From assembly GCA_017536765.1 (NCBI GenBank), contig JAFXGV010000065.1, positions 1 to 57,779 on the forward strand: 57,779 nt of DNA, read 5' to 3'. The position numbers were made by a program, and so were the translations under genes. The DNA is from Bacteroidaceae bacterium. GTDB lineage: Bacteria > Bacteroidota > Bacteroidia > Bacteroidales > Bacteroidaceae. The notes beneath the pieces were generated by a model that saw only the letters and a list, made by a program, of their open reading frames with translations, did no database searches and was not told where the DNA came from. Within the stretch, counting starts at the first letter, position 1; every line of letters begins with the position of its first letter. Positions 17,533 through 27,019 of the stretch are shown piece by piece.

Positions 17533-17844
17533 TTACTGTTGCGCCGCTGTGGGGTTAGCAAAGATTGTTGATTTATCTACCTTTATGCAAACATTGTGGG
17601 CAATCTCCAAAACAACAATATTGTCGTTAATCTCCTTTATCTTGCCATAAATGCCACCGCTTGTAATAACCTCCTGGCCGGGCTGCAAGCCTTTGCGGAA
17701 ATTGTTTATCTCCTTCTGACGTTTCTGTTGGGGGCGAATCATCAGGAAGTAGAAGATAAGAATCATTGCGATGAGGAAGAACCACTGGTTTCCGAATATC
17801 GACTGCATCAAACTGCCTGATGCTGCTTGTTGAAGTAAAATCAT
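17533..17844 (-). CDS. yajC: Preprotein translocase subunit YajC
   Basis: YajC is a small Sec-associated membrane protein that works with SecDF. The 103 residues comprise one membrane helix (about 20-38, WFFLIAMILIFYFLMI) followed by the hallmark RPQQKRQKE and a small soluble domain (GGIYGKIKEINDNIVVLEI). It sits between nusB (31 bases upstream) and the YbbR-like gene. Confidence 0.95.
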   Translation of the reverse strand: MILLQQAASGSLMQSIFGNQWFFLIAMILIFYFLMIRPQQKRQKEINNFRKGLQPGQEVITSGGIYGKIKEINDNIVVLEIAHNVCIKVDKSTIFANPTAAQQ

Positions 17845-17875
17845 AATTTTATATCTATTAAAAGGTTAATCGTTT

Positions 17876-18799
17876 TTATTTGTTTATAACACCTTCGGCA
17901 CGCAATTTCTTTGTAATGGAGTCGAGCAGGCCGTTCACGAAAGAACCGCTCTTTGCTGTGCTGTAGTATTTTGCAATCTCCACATACTCATTGAGCGACA
18001 CGCTCAAAGGTATATCGCCGAATGTGAGTATCTCGGCAAGAGCCACCTGCATAATCACCACATCCATAAATGCGAAACGCGACATATCCCAGTTCTTAGA
18101 GTTCTGCGCCATAAGTTCGCGATACTCATCGGCTTTTGAAACCGCATTGCGGAAGAGTTTGCGGGCAAAATCCATATCGTTTATATCCTTGTACTCGGGC
18201 AGCAGTTGCTGGTCGGCACCTGCGTTCTCCTCGAAACGCTTTATGGTCTTCAGCACAAAGGTATCCACTATGGATTTATCGTCGTTCCAATAGAGGCTCT
18301 GCTCCTCGAGAAGCGCATCGAGCTCCTCGTTGTCGAAGATAAATGCCTTGTACAGCTTGCGCCACAGCTCGCGGTCCTCCTCGTACGAGGAAGTTTCACT
18401 TGCCATATACTCTTTATATATATCACTTTCCTCTATTCTATCGAGTAAACGGCGCAGGAGGTCGGAATGTTCAACCCAGTTCACCTTGCTCTTTTCGGCA
18501 AACTTGCAAAGCGCAGTATTGGCTTCGAGCTGGGCAATGAAACGGTTGTTTACAAACTTGAGATTGGGGTTAATATCGCTGTCGGTAGGGCGTAACTTCA
18601 AACTTTTGAACGAAATGCGGTCGGCCGCATAGTGTGTTACTCCTGCCATAAGCAGTAAAAGGTAGTTATAAAGGTCGTATGCTTTCGAGAGGCTGAAGAA
18701 CACCTCATCTTCGGCTGCTTTCATACTTTTGCCGCTGTTTTTGTAGTAGGCATACAGGATTTGAACTACTTTAAGACGAATGAGAACTCTGTTAATCAT
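17876..18799 (-). CDS. nusB: Transcription antitermination factor NusB, long form
   Basis: NusB binds boxA RNA with NusE (S10) to support rRNA antitermination. The 307 residues exceed the 140 typical of E. coli; an extra N-terminal helical region of about 170 residues precedes the NusB fold (about 185-300, with MDVVIMQVALAEIL and PLSVSLNEYVEIAKYYS). Long NusB is usual in Bacteroidetes. It is the first gene of the nusB-yajC-ybbR-coaE operon. Confidence 0.9.
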   Translation of the reverse strand: MINRVLIRLKVVQILYAYYKNSGKSMKAAEDEVFFSLSKAYDLYNYLLLLMAGVTHYAADRISFKSLKLRPTDSDINPNLKFVNNRFIAQLEANTALCKFAEKSKVNWVEHSDLLRRLLDRIEESDIYKEYMASETSSYEEDRELWRKLYKAFIFDNEELDALLEEQSLYWNDDKSIVDTFVLKTIKRFEENAGADQQLLPEYKDINDMDFARKLFRNAVSKADEYRELMAQNSKNWDMSRFAFMDVVIMQVALAEILTFGDIPLSVSLNEYVEIAKYYSTAKSGSFVNGLLDSITKKLRAEGVINK

Positions 18800-18822
18800 A
18801 AATTATATTATCTGATTGGGTG

Positions 18823-18853
18823 CAAAGGTCGCATTTTCTTGCGACACAAGCAA
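18823..18853 (-). promoter_or_regulatory. Promoter of nusB operon
   Basis: On the minus strand, TTG (18851-18853), a 20-base spacer, and GACCTTTG (18823-18830), near TAnnTTTG. Confidence 0.5.
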
Positions 18854-18882
18854 GCAAAAAGGTTATTTTCTTTATATAAACA

Positions 18883-20349
18883 CTATTTATTACGTTTAAG
18901 GAACAGGCGCCTGTTTACCGTGCAGGGGAGTTCCTCCTCGTAGTGCGTGACAAACAGGGTTGTTTTCCCGGGACGCTGCGTGAAGGCCTCAATGAGGGCA
19001 CGCACCATACGGCGGTTGTATGTATCAAGCCCGTGCAGCGGCTCGTCCAAGATTATGAGCGACGGATCCTTCACAAATGCACGTGCAAGGAGCACCAGGC
19101 GCTGTTCGCCGCTCGATATTTTAAGGAACGATTTATCGCGCAAGTGCGACAACCCGAATGTTTCCAACCACCAGTCGCAGGCAGCCAACTCGCTTTCAGG
19201 GGTAGCGACATAGAGCCCTATGCTATCGTGCAGGCCCGATGCCACAATATCTATCACAGGCAGGTTGCGCAGGTATGAGCGATGCATTTCGGGGCTCACA
19301 TAGCCTATGTTCTTCTTTATCTCCCATATACTCTCACCGGTGCCGCGTTTGCGCCCGAAGAGGGCTATATCACAAGCATACGATTGCAGATTGTCGGCAC
19401 ACACAAGGCTCAGCAACGTGGATTTGCCGGCACCGTTCTCGCCCGAGAGGGCCCATACATCGCCCTGCTCCACCACCCAATCGAGACCGGCAAGTATCGT
19501 TCGGTCGTCGTACTTCACGGTAACATTGTTAAGGCGCACCACCTCGCCGCCCGCTTCGCAGCCGCCCGCCGCTTTCGTTGGCAACGACAGCACCCTCTGC
19601 TGCGCTTTTTTAATGGCGGCAACATCATACACAATGTCGAGGCGCGCCAGATATTCGTCGCGTGACACCTTGTCGCCCACACACATATTTTCAACGGGCA
19701 GCACGCTTGTTACGAACTGCGGTATATCGTCGAGCATCGAAAGCACCAAGATTATTTGCAGATTGCCGCGCGAAGCAAGGCGTGCAAGCACGCTACAAAG
19801 GAGGTCCCTTGTAGATGCATCGAGCCCTATGAAGGGGTTGTCTATCACCAACAGGCGGGGCGAGGCAAGCAGCGCCTGCGCAAGCTGGAATTTACGCAAT
19901 TCGCCACTGCTGAGCAGCACAATGCGTTTATCCAGCAGATGCTCCAAGGCAAACATCGCAACAACCTCATCGAACAGCGCCTTGTCACTCACATCGCCCA
20001 AAAGAGCGCGCACCGTAGGAATTGCCTCGTCCTGGTCGTGGGTGTTCCAGCGCAACTGGTAGCAATAGTTAGCATCGGCCGAGCCGTATGTATCGCGGAA
20101 TGTGATATATTTCACATTTTCATATACAAGTTGCGAGCGGGAAGGAGCGAAATCGTACTTCAGGCTACCATTACCCAACGGATAGCGCCCCAAAAGAACA
20201 TCAACGAAAAGACTCTTGCCGGCACCGTTGGGGCCCACGATGGCAAGATGCTCACCCTTTCTCAACGACAAGAATAGCGGGCCTGCGAAATGCGCAGTGG
20301 CATCGCGCGTAACGCCATCCCTTAAACATATCATATAATCTTCACTCAT
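18883..20349 (-). CDS. Double ABC-type ATPase (ModF-like)
   Basis: This is a single chain of 488 residues with two ATP-binding cassettes and no membrane segment. The first has Walker A GPNGAGKS (about 39-46), signature LSSGE and Walker B LLVIDNPF; the second has SGENGAGKS, signature KISSGEQR and LIILDEPLHGLD. Two fused cassettes of this kind match the ModF/PhrA group, associated in E. coli with molybdate genes, but no permease or molybdate gene is nearby, so the partner is unknown. ATG 20349 is chosen because a further upstream ATG at 20397 lies before the putative promoter. Confidence 0.85.
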   Translation of the reverse strand: MSEDYMICLRDGVTRDATAHFAGPLFLSLRKGEHLAIVGPNGAGKSLFVDVLLGRYPLGNGSLKYDFAPSRSQLVYENVKYITFRDTYGSADANYCYQLRWNTHDQDEAIPTVRALLGDVSDKALFDEVVAMFALEHLLDKRIVLLSSGELRKFQLAQALLASPRLLVIDNPFIGLDASTRDLLCSVLARLASRGNLQIILVLSMLDDIPQFVTSVLPVENMCVGDKVSRDEYLARLDIVYDVAAIKKAQQRVLSLPTKAAGGCEAGGEVVRLNNVTVKYDDRTILAGLDWVVEQGDVWALSGENGAGKSTLLSLVCADNLQSYACDIALFGRKRGTGESIWEIKKNIGYVSPEMHRSYLRNLPVIDIVASGLHDSIGLYVATPESELAACDWWLETFGLSHLRDKSFLKISSGEQRLVLLARAFVKDPSLIILDEPLHGLDTYNRRMVRALIEAFTQRPGKTTLFVTHYEEELPCTVNRRLFLKRNK

Positions 20350-20370
20350 AGTTTCTTGAAAAAACGGCTG

Positions 20371-20378
20371 CAAAATTA
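20371..20378 (-). promoter_or_regulatory. -7 element TAATTTTG before ABC ATPase gene
   Basis: A minus-strand match to TAnnTTTG, 22 bases before the chosen ATG. No clear -33 element is seen. Confidence 0.45.
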
Positions 20379-20484
20379 CAAAAAAAGCGGGAACCACGAA
20401 ACTATTTTACATACAAGAAAGAAGCGCAAATGGCACGAAAAAGAAAAATTAAACACGCATAAACACAAAAAATAACAAAAAATA

Positions 20485-20515
20485 TTGATTTTTTAATTTA
20501 TTTTAATCATATTTG
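20485..20515 (+). promoter_or_regulatory. Promoter of PUR-family gene
   Basis: TTG (20485-20487), a 20-base spacer, and CATATTTG (20508-20515), 35 bases before the ATG. Confidence 0.5.
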
Positions 20516-20550
20516 AAACCGATAACTACATATAACACAAGATTATTACG

Positions 20551-20910
20551 ATGGAAGACTACAAAAAAGGCAACACAAACGACACCGAGAAAGAGATTGT
20601 ACACTCACAAACCATCAAGGCGGGTAAAAGAATCTATTACATTGATGTGAAGAAAAACAGGAAAGAGGAGATGTACCTCTCTATAACCGAAAGCAAGAAA
20701 ATTGTGAGTGGTGAGGGTGACAACGCATCCGTGTCCTTTGAAAAACACAAGATATTCCTCTATCGCGAAGATTTTGAAAAATTTGCAACCAGCCTTAAGG
20801 AGGCTATCGACTTTGTGGTTGCCGAGCAAGGTGAGTATCGTCCGCGACGCGCCGAACAGCAGGCAAGCAGCGATGAGCCTGACAATTTAAGCATAGACAT
20901 AGAGTTTTAA
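20551..20910 (+). CDS. PUR-family nucleic-acid-binding protein (DUF3276)
   Basis: This is a 119-residue protein with a single PUR repeat (about 17-92): strands around KRIYYIDVKKNRKEEMYLSI and KIFLYREDFEKFATSLKEAI match DUF3276 and the Borrelia BpuR homologue, which binds DNA and RNA as a dimer. A polar acidic tail follows. It is transcribed alone ahead of rplY. The target is unknown. Confidence 0.9.
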   Translation: MEDYKKGNTNDTEKEIVHSQTIKAGKRIYYIDVKKNRKEEMYLSITESKKIVSGEGDNASVSFEKHKIFLYREDFEKFATSLKEAIDFVVAEQGEYRPRRAEQQASSDEPDNLSIDIEF

Positions 20911-20932
20911 GCGCGATTAACCACCGCATTAC

Positions 20933-20963
20933 TTGTTTATTTAAAAAATAAAGCGTACCTTTG
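20933..20963 (+). promoter_or_regulatory. Promoter of rplY-pth operon
   Basis: TTG (20933-20935), exactly 20 bases, then TACCTTTG (20956-20963), a full match to the Bacteroidetes consensus. The leader is about 70 bases. Confidence 0.75.
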
Positions 20964-21041
20964 TGCCCGCTTTAGAGACATCGTGTGATGGCGAATTAAG
21001 CAAAATTATCAATCTTAATTTAGAGTAACACATTTTTAATT

Positions 21042-21638
21042 ATGAAAACAATCAGCATCAGCGGTTCTGCAAGAACCGTGGTTGGTAAAAAAGCTACCAA
21101 CGCATTGCGCAAGGAGGGTCTCGTACCCTGCTGCATCTACGGAGTACAGAAAGACAGTGAAGGCAAGCCCGCAACAAAGGCTTTCAGCGTAACAACAGAG
21201 GGCCTTCGCAAGCTCGTTTACACACCCGATATCCACGTTGTAGAGCTCACAATCGACGGCACAACAACAAAGGCTATCCTCAAGGACATCCAGTTCCACC
21301 CCGTTAAGGACACTATCCTCCACGTAGATTTCTACGAGATTACCGAGGAGAAACCCATCGTTATGGCAGTTCCCGTGAAATTGCAGGGATTGGCCGAGGG
21401 TGTACGCGCCGGTGGTAAATTGGTACAGTTGCAGCGTTACCTCAAGGTTAAGGCTATCTACACATCTATCCCCGAGATTTTGACAGTAGACGTAACTCCC
21501 CTTGCACTTGGTAAGTCTATCAAGGTGTGCGACCTCTCATTCGAGGGCTTGGAGTTGGTAACTGCAAAGGAGGCTCTTGTATGCGCTGTTAAGACAACAC
21601 GTGCTTCACAGGCAGCAGCCGCAGCCGCAGCGAAGTAA
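21042..21638 (+). CDS. rplY: 50S ribosomal protein L25 (CTC form)
   Basis: L25 binds 5S rRNA. The 198-residue long form has the L25 N-terminal domain (1-90) and the C-terminal TL5/CTC beta domain (about 98-185), ending in an Ala-rich tail. Codon choice is shifted towards ATC, TAC and GTA/GTT, as in rpsA, consistent with high expression. pth starts 15 bases downstream. Confidence 0.96.
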   Translation: MKTISISGSARTVVGKKATNALRKEGLVPCCIYGVQKDSEGKPATKAFSVTTEGLRKLVYTPDIHVVELTIDGTTTKAILKDIQFHPVKDTILHVDFYEITEEKPIVMAVPVKLQGLAEGVRAGGKLVQLQRYLKVKAIYTSIPEILTVDVTPLALGKSIKVCDLSFEGLELVTAKEALVCAVKTTRASQAAAAAAAK

Positions 21639-21653
21639 TACCGACCGCAGGAA

Positions 21654-22232
21654 ATGAAATATCTCATTGTAGGCCTGGGTAACATCGGACAGGAGTACGA
21701 AGGAACCCGCCACAATATCGGATTCACAGTATTGGACACTTTCGCAAAAGTGTCCAATACTATTTTTTCGGACAAGCGTTACGGTTTCGTGGCCGAGACA
21801 TCGGTGCGCGGGCGCAAACTCATACTGCTAAAACCGTCTACATATATGAATCTCAGCGGCAATGCGGTGCGCTACTGGATGCAGGCCGAGAAAATTCCAT
21901 TGGAGAATGTTCTTATCATTGTTGACGACCTGGCACTGCCCGTGGGTGCATTACGCCTCAAAGGGCAAGGCAGTGACGGTGGGCACAACGGGCTCAAGCA
22001 CATTGCCTCCACCTTAGGCACAACGGCATATGCACGCCTGCGCGTGGGCATAGGCAGTAATTTTGGCAAAGGGCATCAGGTGGATTTTGTACTTGGAGCA
22101 TTTGACAGCGAGGAGCAGAAAGCCATTGACGAGCAGCTAACAACAACCACAGAGATAATAAAAAGTTTCTGCTTTGCAGGCCTGGCACGCACAATGAACC
22201 AGTTTAACAAAAAAGGAGCAGGCAAGGAATGA
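21654..22232 (+). CDS. pth: Peptidyl-tRNA hydrolase
   Basis: Pth releases peptides from drop-off peptidyl-tRNA. The 192 residues include the catalytic histidine in TRHNIGF, the asparagine in [11 protein letters not shown], the DDLALPVG segment and [12 protein letters not shown]. The protein is normal, but codons for [13 protein letters not shown] contain a perfect hairpin plus T run (listed separately). It overlaps the next gene by four bases (ATGA). Confidence 0.96.
   Translation: MKYLIVGLGNIGQEYEGTRHNIGFTVLDTFAKVSNTIFSDKRYGFVAETSVRGRKLILLKPSTYMNLSGNAVRYWMQAEKIPLENVLIIVDDLALPVGALRLKGQGSDGGHNGLKHIASTLGTTAYARLRVGIGSNFGKGHQVDFVLGAFDSEEQKAIDEQLTTTTEIIKSFCFAGLARTMNQFNKKGAGKE
21728..21768 (+). 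terminator. Terminator-like hairpin inside pth
   Basis: AGTATTGGACACTTT (21728-21742) pairs without mismatch with AAAGTGTCCAATACT (21747-21761) around loop CGCA, followed by A and six T. It lies about 90 bases after the rplY stop and 75 bases into pth. The form is that of an intrinsic terminator, although it is coding. It may attenuate the operon after rplY, or mask translation of pth; neither is shown. Confidence 0.6.
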
Positions 22233-22648
22233 GCGAACAGGCACGCATAGACAAATGGCTGTGGGCGGTGCGCATATATAAGACACGCAGCATAGCCGCC
22301 GAGGCCTGCAAGAAGGGGCATATAAGCATAGGCGAACGCAGCGTGAAGCCATCGCACACCGTGCGTGTGGGCGACGTGGTAAAGGTAAAGAAAGCACCCA
22401 TAACATACTCCTTCCGCGTGCTGAAGGCTGCCGAGAACCGCGTGGGAGCCAAATTGGTGCCCGAGTTGATGGAGAACATCACCCCGCAGGAGCAATACGA
22501 GATTCTGGAAATGAGCAAGATAAGCGGTTTCACCGACAGGCAAAAAGGCACAGGCCGCCCCACCAAAAAGGAGCGCCGCGAAATAGACCGTTTTTCCGAG
22601 GAGGCATTCGATATCGATTTTGACGAATTTGATTTTGATACCTTATAA
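22229..22648 (+). CDS. S4-domain RNA-binding protein (Hsp15 family)
   Basis: This is a 139-residue protein beginning with an S4 RNA-binding domain ([18 protein letters not shown], then [13 protein letters not shown]), like Hsp15, which rescues 50S subunits carrying stalled peptidyl-tRNA. The position directly behind pth, with a four-base overlap, fits a shared role in handling peptidyl-tRNA. The C-terminus is acidic ([12 protein letters not shown]). Confidence 0.9.
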   Translation: MSEQARIDKWLWAVRIYKTRSIAAEACKKGHISIGERSVKPSHTVRVGDVVKVKKAPITYSFRVLKAAENRVGAKLVPELMENITPQEQYEILEMSKISGFTDRQKGTGRPTKKERREIDRFSEEAFDIDFDEFDFDTL

Positions 22649-22653
22649 TATAT

Positions 22654-22685
22654 AAAAAAACGCCAACTTAAGTTGGCGTTTTTTT
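22654..22685. terminator. Bidirectional terminator
   Basis: CGCCAACTT and AAGTTGGCG abut with A7 before and T7 after. It is shared by the converging S4-protein and thioesterase genes. Confidence 0.92.
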
Positions 22686-22703
22686 ATATATGTATTATTC
22701 TTT

Positions 22704-23087
22704 TCATTTATTCAGCTTCGACAAGAACCTCTCCACATCCACAATGAAACGCACGTGGGTACCCTCGCCTATAGGCCCCGCGCCATCGTGGGCAATCACC
22801 TTGAAAACAAGCTTGCGCCCATCTACCGAAAGCAATTCGGCTGTGGCAGAAACAGTTGCACCAATACCCGTGGGCTTGGCGTGCGCCACATTTATCTCGG
22901 AGCCCACGGTTGTGAAACCATCGGGCAAGTAAGGAGCCACCGCGTTCATTGCGGCATTCTCCATAAGCGCCACCATCGAAGGGGTGGCAAACACATCGAG
23001 CCCGCCCGAGCCCACTGCAGAGGCGCAATTTGCCTTATCAACCACCACCGAACTTGTATATTTCAATCCCTTTTCAAGCATAATCAT
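22704..23087 (-). CDS. FlK-like hotdog thioesterase
   Basis: This is a 127-residue hotdog-fold protein. The FATPSMVALMENAA segment carries the Thr and Glu, and NVAHAKPTGIG the His, that form the catalytic set in fluoroacetyl-CoA thioesterase FlK. In this phylum the substrate is unknown and fluoroacetate is unlikely. The gene begins at the base after the pepT stop codon, so the two are coupled. A second ATG two codons in is also possible. Confidence 0.83.
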   Translation of the reverse strand: MIMLEKGLKYTSSVVVDKANCASAVGSGGLDVFATPSMVALMENAAMNAVAPYLPDGFTTVGSEINVAHAKPTGIGATVSATAELLSVDGRKLVFKVIAHDGAGPIGEGTHVRFIVDVERFLSKLNK

Positions 23088-24329
23088 CTATTTTAGTTCC
23101 TTTACCATTGCCGCAATGTTCACAATCGTCATCATCGCCTTCTCCATCACCTGAACCGACACAAACTCGTAGCGGCTATGGAAATTTATGCCGCCGGCAA
23201 ATAGGTTGGGGCAAGGAAGGCCCATAAACGAAAGCTGCGCGCCATCGGTGCCACCACGAATGGGTTTTACAACCGGTTTCACACCGGCCTGCTCCATTGC
23301 CATCTTGGCAAGGTCTATTATGTACATTTTGGGCTCGACCTGCTCGCGCATATTGCGATACTGCTCTTTCAATGTAAGTGTTACAACGCCTGCACCATAC
23401 TTGGCCTTGATGCCATCGGCCACCTTGCTTATGAATGCCATACGACGCTCAAAGGTTTCACGGCAATGGTCGCGTATGATATACGAGACCTCGGCCGAAT
23501 CAACGCCACCATTTATGCTCATCAGGTGATAAAAGCCCTGGTAACCGTCGGTGCATTCGGGCGATTCTGTTGCCGGGATGGAGCTGACAATCTCCGTTGC
23601 CACGCGCAACGCATTGAGCATCTTGCCTTTGGCATAACCGGGGTGCACATTGCAACCCTGTATGGTAAATGTAGCAGAACCGGCATTGAAATTCTCAAAC
23701 TCAATCTCGCCCTCGGCACTGCCATCCACGGTGTATGCCCAATCGCAACCGAAAAGGGGAACATTGAAGTTATGAGCACCACGCCCAATCTCCTCGTCGG
23801 GATTGAACGCAATGCGTATCTTGCCGTGCTCTATTTCGGGGTGAGCCTGCAGATACTCCACTGCCGACACAATTTCGGCAATACCTGCCTTGTCATCGGC
23901 ACCAAGCAGGGTGTGTCCGTCGGTTACAACCAGGTCGTCGCCTTTGTAATTCAGTATCTCGGGAAAATCGTTTATCGAGAGTATTATATCCTCTTTTTCA
24001 TCCAGCACCACATTGCCGCCGCCATAAGAGTGCACCACTCGCGGTTTCACATTCTTGCCGCTCATATCGGGGCTGGTATCGAGGTGCGAAATAAAACCAA
24101 TCACAGGCAACTCCCTGGTGCTGTTCGATGGCAGCGTGGCATAGAGGTAGCCTTTGTCATCGAGCACCACCTCGGCAAGGCCCATTGCCTGCAACTCCTC
24201 TTTCAAATACTGCGCAAATGTCATCTGCCCTGGCGTTGTGGGTACTGTGGCGGCATCGTCGCACGACTCGGTGTCGAAGGTTACATACTTCAAAAAGCGC
24301 TGCAACATTTTATCTTTAATCTCACTCAT
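23088..24329 (-). CDS. pepT: Peptidase T (tripeptide aminopeptidase)
   Basis: PepT removes the N-terminal residue of tripeptides; it is a cytoplasmic M20 di-zinc enzyme. The 413 residues carry zinc-site segments [28 protein letters not shown] and a late [10 protein letters not shown], as in the family. The thioesterase gene follows immediately. Divergent from enolase. Confidence 0.95.
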   Translation of the reverse strand: MSEIKDKMLQRFLKYVTFDTESCDDAATVPTTPGQMTFAQYLKEELQAMGLAEVVLDDKGYLYATLPSNSTRELPVIGFISHLDTSPDMSGKNVKPRVVHSYGGGNVVLDEKEDIILSINDFPEILNYKGDDLVVTDGHTLLGADDKAGIAEIVSAVEYLQAHPEIEHGKIRIAFNPDEEIGRGAHNFNVPLFGCDWAYTVDGSAEGEIEFENFNAGSATFTIQGCNVHPGYAKGKMLNALRVATEIVSSIPATESPECTDGYQGFYHLMSINGGVDSAEVSYIIRDHCRETFERRMAFISKVADGIKAKYGAGVVTLTLKEQYRNMREQVEPKMYIIDLAKMAMEQAGVKPVVKPIRGGTDGAQLSFMGLPCPNLFAGGINFHSRYEFVSVQVMEKAMMTIVNIAAMVKELK

Positions 24330-24445
24330 AATAAGAAGTAGTCTTTATTTTTTGTAAAAATAGCCATTTAGCGCGTTAAGCGCAAATTTTACAGGCAAAT
24401 CTTTTCAACTATTTGACAACTATGAAAAAACCAACAAAAAAGCTA

Positions 24446-24465
24446 CGTTGTTTCATATAAAACAA
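24446..24465 (+). other. Short hairpin in enolase leader
   Basis: GTTGTTT (24446-24452) and AAACAAC (24459-24465) pair around six bases, 20 bases before the eno ATG. It is a weak AT-rich stem of uncertain meaning. Confidence 0.3.
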
Positions 24466-24485
24466 CATATTAAAGCATATATATT

Positions 24486-25754
24486 ATGAAAATCAAGAAA
24501 GTAAAAGCAAACGAGATTTTGGATTCGCGAGGAACACCCACCGTGGGAGTATGCATCACACTCGAAGACGGCACCACTGCAAACGCATCGGTGCCGTCGG
24601 GAGCATCTACAGGAGAAAATGAGGCATTGGAACTGCGCGACCGCGACGAAAGATACGGCGGGAATGGCGTTCTTAAGGCAGTGAAGAATGTGAACCGCGA
24701 GATTGCCCCCATAGTAGAGGGGTTGTCGGTATTTTCGCAACGCGAGATAGATTATAAAATGATTGAAGCCGACGGCACCGACAACAAAAGCGTATTGGGC
24801 GCAAATGCAATACTCGGCGTGTCACTTGCAGTGGCAAAAGCAGCTGCGGCTGCATTGCGTACATCGCTTTACCGCTACATTGGCGGCGTAAATGCACATA
24901 TATTGCCAACACCAATGATAAATATCATAAACGGTGGCAAACACTCCGATGCGCCCATAGCTTTTCAAGAATTTATGATACGCCCCATAGGTGCAAACAG
25001 CATAAGCGAGGCCGTGCGTATGGGTGCCGAGGTTTTCCAAGCGCTGAAAAGGGTTTTACATAAAAGAGGACTGAGCACTGCCGTGGGCGACGAAGGAGGA
25101 TTCGCTCCACAGTTGCGAGGCATAGAAGATGCACTCGACTGCATAGTGACTGCGATAAAAGAGGCCGGCTACAAACCTAAAAACGAGATAAGCATAGCGC
25201 TCGACTGCGCCGCATCGGAGTTTTTCCACGATGGGATTTACGACTACGGAACATTTGAAAGCGACGGCAAGAGGCTCACCGCCGCGGAGCAGATAAAATA
25301 TCTGACACGCCTGATAGAGAAATATCCCATAGACAGTATAGAGGATGGTATGAGCGAAAACGATTGGGAGGGGTGGCAGGAACTCACAAAAGCAATAGGA
25401 AAGCGTTGCAGCCTTGTGGGCGACGACCTCTTTGTCACCAACAGCAGATTTTTGCAAAAGGGAATAAGCATCGGTTGCGCCAACAGCATACTTATAAAGC
25501 CCAACCAGATAGGCACGCTCACAGAAACGCTCGACGCCATTGAACTTGCCAAACGCAACGGATACCGCACCATAATAAGCCACCGCTCGGGTGAAACCGA
25601 AGAGACATTCATTGCCGACTTAGCTGTAGCCACAAATGCGGGGCAGATAAAAACAGGCTCGATGAGCCGCAGCGAGAGGATTGCAAAATACAACCGCCTG
25701 TTGCAGATTGAAGAGGAACTTGGCAAGCTATCAAAATACAACAAATTGCTTTAG
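24486..25754 (+). CDS. eno: Enolase
   Basis: Enolase converts 2-phosphoglycerate to phosphoenolpyruvate. The 422 residues carry the N-terminal [12 protein letters not shown], the flexible loop [10 protein letters not shown], metal ligands in [20 protein letters not shown] and VGDDLFVTN, the catalytic Lys in [10 protein letters not shown], and SHRSGETEE. It is transcribed alone. Confidence 0.97.
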   Translation: MKIKKVKANEILDSRGTPTVGVCITLEDGTTANASVPSGASTGENEALELRDRDERYGGNGVLKAVKNVNREIAPIVEGLSVFSQREIDYKMIEADGTDNKSVLGANAILGVSLAVAKAAAAALRTSLYRYIGGVNAHILPTPMINIINGGKHSDAPIAFQEFMIRPIGANSISEAVRMGAEVFQALKRVLHKRGLSTAVGDEGGFAPQLRGIEDALDCIVTAIKEAGYKPKNEISIALDCAASEFFHDGIYDYGTFESDGKRLTAAEQIKYLTRLIEKYPIDSIEDGMSENDWEGWQELTKAIGKRCSLVGDDLFVTNSRFLQKGISIGCANSILIKPNQIGTLTETLDAIELAKRNGYRTIISHRSGETEETFIADLAVATNAGQIKTGSMSRSERIAKYNRLLQIEEELGKLSKYNKLL

Positions 25755-25803
25755 CCAATAGCACCTAAACAATTATGTTACATAGTAAAACAATTAAAAT
25801 ACA

Positions 25804-25831
25804 CCGCCCTGTCACAATTGTGGCAGGGCGG
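25804..25831. terminator. Hairpin between eno and GDSL hydrolase gene
   Basis: CCGCCCTG (25804-25811) pairs with CAGGGCGG (25824-25831), and the interior continues the stem (CAC/GTG). No T run follows, so termination is likely but imperfect. Confidence 0.6.
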
Positions 25832-25938
25832 CTCTCATACAATCATTTATAGTGCGCCTGCAAGAGAAACACTATGAGAACACTCGTTAAAGTATTTTGT
25901 AAAACAATATAGTTATAATTTTATATACAAACACATTA

Positions 25939-26664
25939 TCAAATGGCAACACGTTGCGCCTGCATATTCAAGAAGTCCATAATGGCGCCCTCTATAAGTT
26001 CGTGCCCGGCATCATTAGGGTGTATTCCATCCTCGCATATATAATCGGCATAGTTCTTGCGTTCAAGAAAAACCGATGTAATATCTATGACCGGAACCCG
26101 CTTCATAGCCCCCAAACGGAAAATCTCCATATTATAACGCTCGTGCCAACGGTCTATTGTAAGCACCGTACCACCCAACCAACTGAGAATATTATCGCCA
26201 TTAAGGCCTTTGGACACGTGTGCAAAAAATCGGTTTGGTTCAAGCACGGGAAGCGACAACAATACAGGCCTTGCACCCAATGATTTAGCAAAATCTATTA
26301 ATTCAGAATAAAGTTTTACGAATAGGCTTATAGGAGTATTAGAGCTATGCTCTTCGCGCGGATTTTCGGCTATTGCGGCCCAGTTGAAATCGCAATCGTT
26401 GCCACCATACTCAAATAGCACATAGTCGCTGCGTTTCACCTTGTCGGCATAGCGCGAAACAAACTTCATCCCTTGCGACACCACACCGCCAAAACGAGCA
26501 AAATTCTCAACCTCTATCCCAAGGTTCCTGCGGCAACGGGCAGCAAAGCCCATATCGCTTATTTTATATTTTATACCATCGGCAGGGCAGTTTTCCTTGT
26601 CAACCACAATACCTTTCATCACCGAATCGCCAAAAGCACATACCGTTTTCAAATCTATTTTCAT
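25939..26664 (-). CDS. SGNH/GDSL-family hydrolase
   Basis: This is a 241-residue cytoplasmic esterase-like protein. It carries block I AFGDSVMKG (Ser nucleophile), a Gly in block II, block III YGGNDCDFNW (Asn) and block V DGIHPNDAGH (Asp and His), so the catalytic set is complete. The substrate is unknown. ATG 26664 is used; the upstream ATG at 26709 lies before the promoter at 26688-26717. Confidence 0.88.
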   Translation of the reverse strand: MKIDLKTVCAFGDSVMKGIVVDKENCPADGIKYKISDMGFAARCRRNLGIEVENFARFGGVVSQGMKFVSRYADKVKRSDYVLFEYGGNDCDFNWAAIAENPREEHSSNTPISLFVKLYSELIDFAKSLGARPVLLSLPVLEPNRFFAHVSKGLNGDNILSWLGGTVLTIDRWHERYNMEIFRLGAMKRVPVIDITSVFLERKNYADYICEDGIHPNDAGHELIEGAIMDFLNMQAQRVAI

Positions 26665-26687
26665 AACCATTTTTGTTTTATCGGGTG

Positions 26688-26717
26688 CAAAAGTATGCAC
26701 ACATACCATTTGAACAA
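26688..26717 (-). promoter_or_regulatory. Promoter of GDSL hydrolase gene
   Basis: On the minus strand, TTG (26715-26717), 19 bases, then TACTTTTG (26688-26695). The leader is only about 20 bases. Confidence 0.6.
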
Positions 26718-26840
26718 AAACAGAGGGAACTACGGCTGCATTTCGGGGTATTTTGAGCAGATTAGGGGCGAAATCAGGCTATTTGTGGCGAAACTAAACA
26801 GATGCGATATTGCCACCAAAGCAGTTTCTTTTGCATCAAC

Positions 26841-26874
26841 AAAAAAAAGCGGGCATCTTTTTCAAGATGCCCGC
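26841..26874 (-). terminator. Terminator of SRP RNA
   Basis: An 11-bp stem (26849-26859 with 26864-26874), GC-rich, followed on the minus strand by eight T. Confidence 0.92.
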
Positions 26875-26984
26875 CTATGGGGTGGGTAAGCTACCTACAT
26901 CGCGCCGCTACAACCAACTACCTTTGCTGCGGTCAAGCCCTGGAGGATTCATCAGGAGCTGGCCGTATAGGACTTACCCGTACT
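26875..26984 (-). ncRNA. ffs: Signal recognition particle RNA, small bacterial type
   Basis: This is a rod-like RNA of about 105 nucleotides on the minus strand. Its ends pair (GGGTAAG at 26973-26979, CTTACCC at 26884-26890), followed by CCTA/TAGG. The distal part shows the SRP domain IV core CCAGGGC ... GCAGCAAAGG and the 3' half GCGATGTAGG, similar to E. coli 4.5S GGGATGTAGC. It has its own consensus promoter and a strong terminator. The apical loop reads CUUGA rather than the usual GGAA. This RNA pairs with Ffh to target nascent membrane proteins. The 5' end is estimated. Confidence 0.88.
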
Positions 26985-26989
26985 GCGTG

Positions 26990-27019
26990 CAAAGGTACAA
27001 CAAAATTCCGTTACTGCAA
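26990..27019 (-). promoter_or_regulatory. Promoter of SRP RNA
   Basis: On the minus strand, TTG (27017-27019), 19 bases, then TACCTTTG (26990-26997), with the RNA beginning shortly after. Confidence 0.75.
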
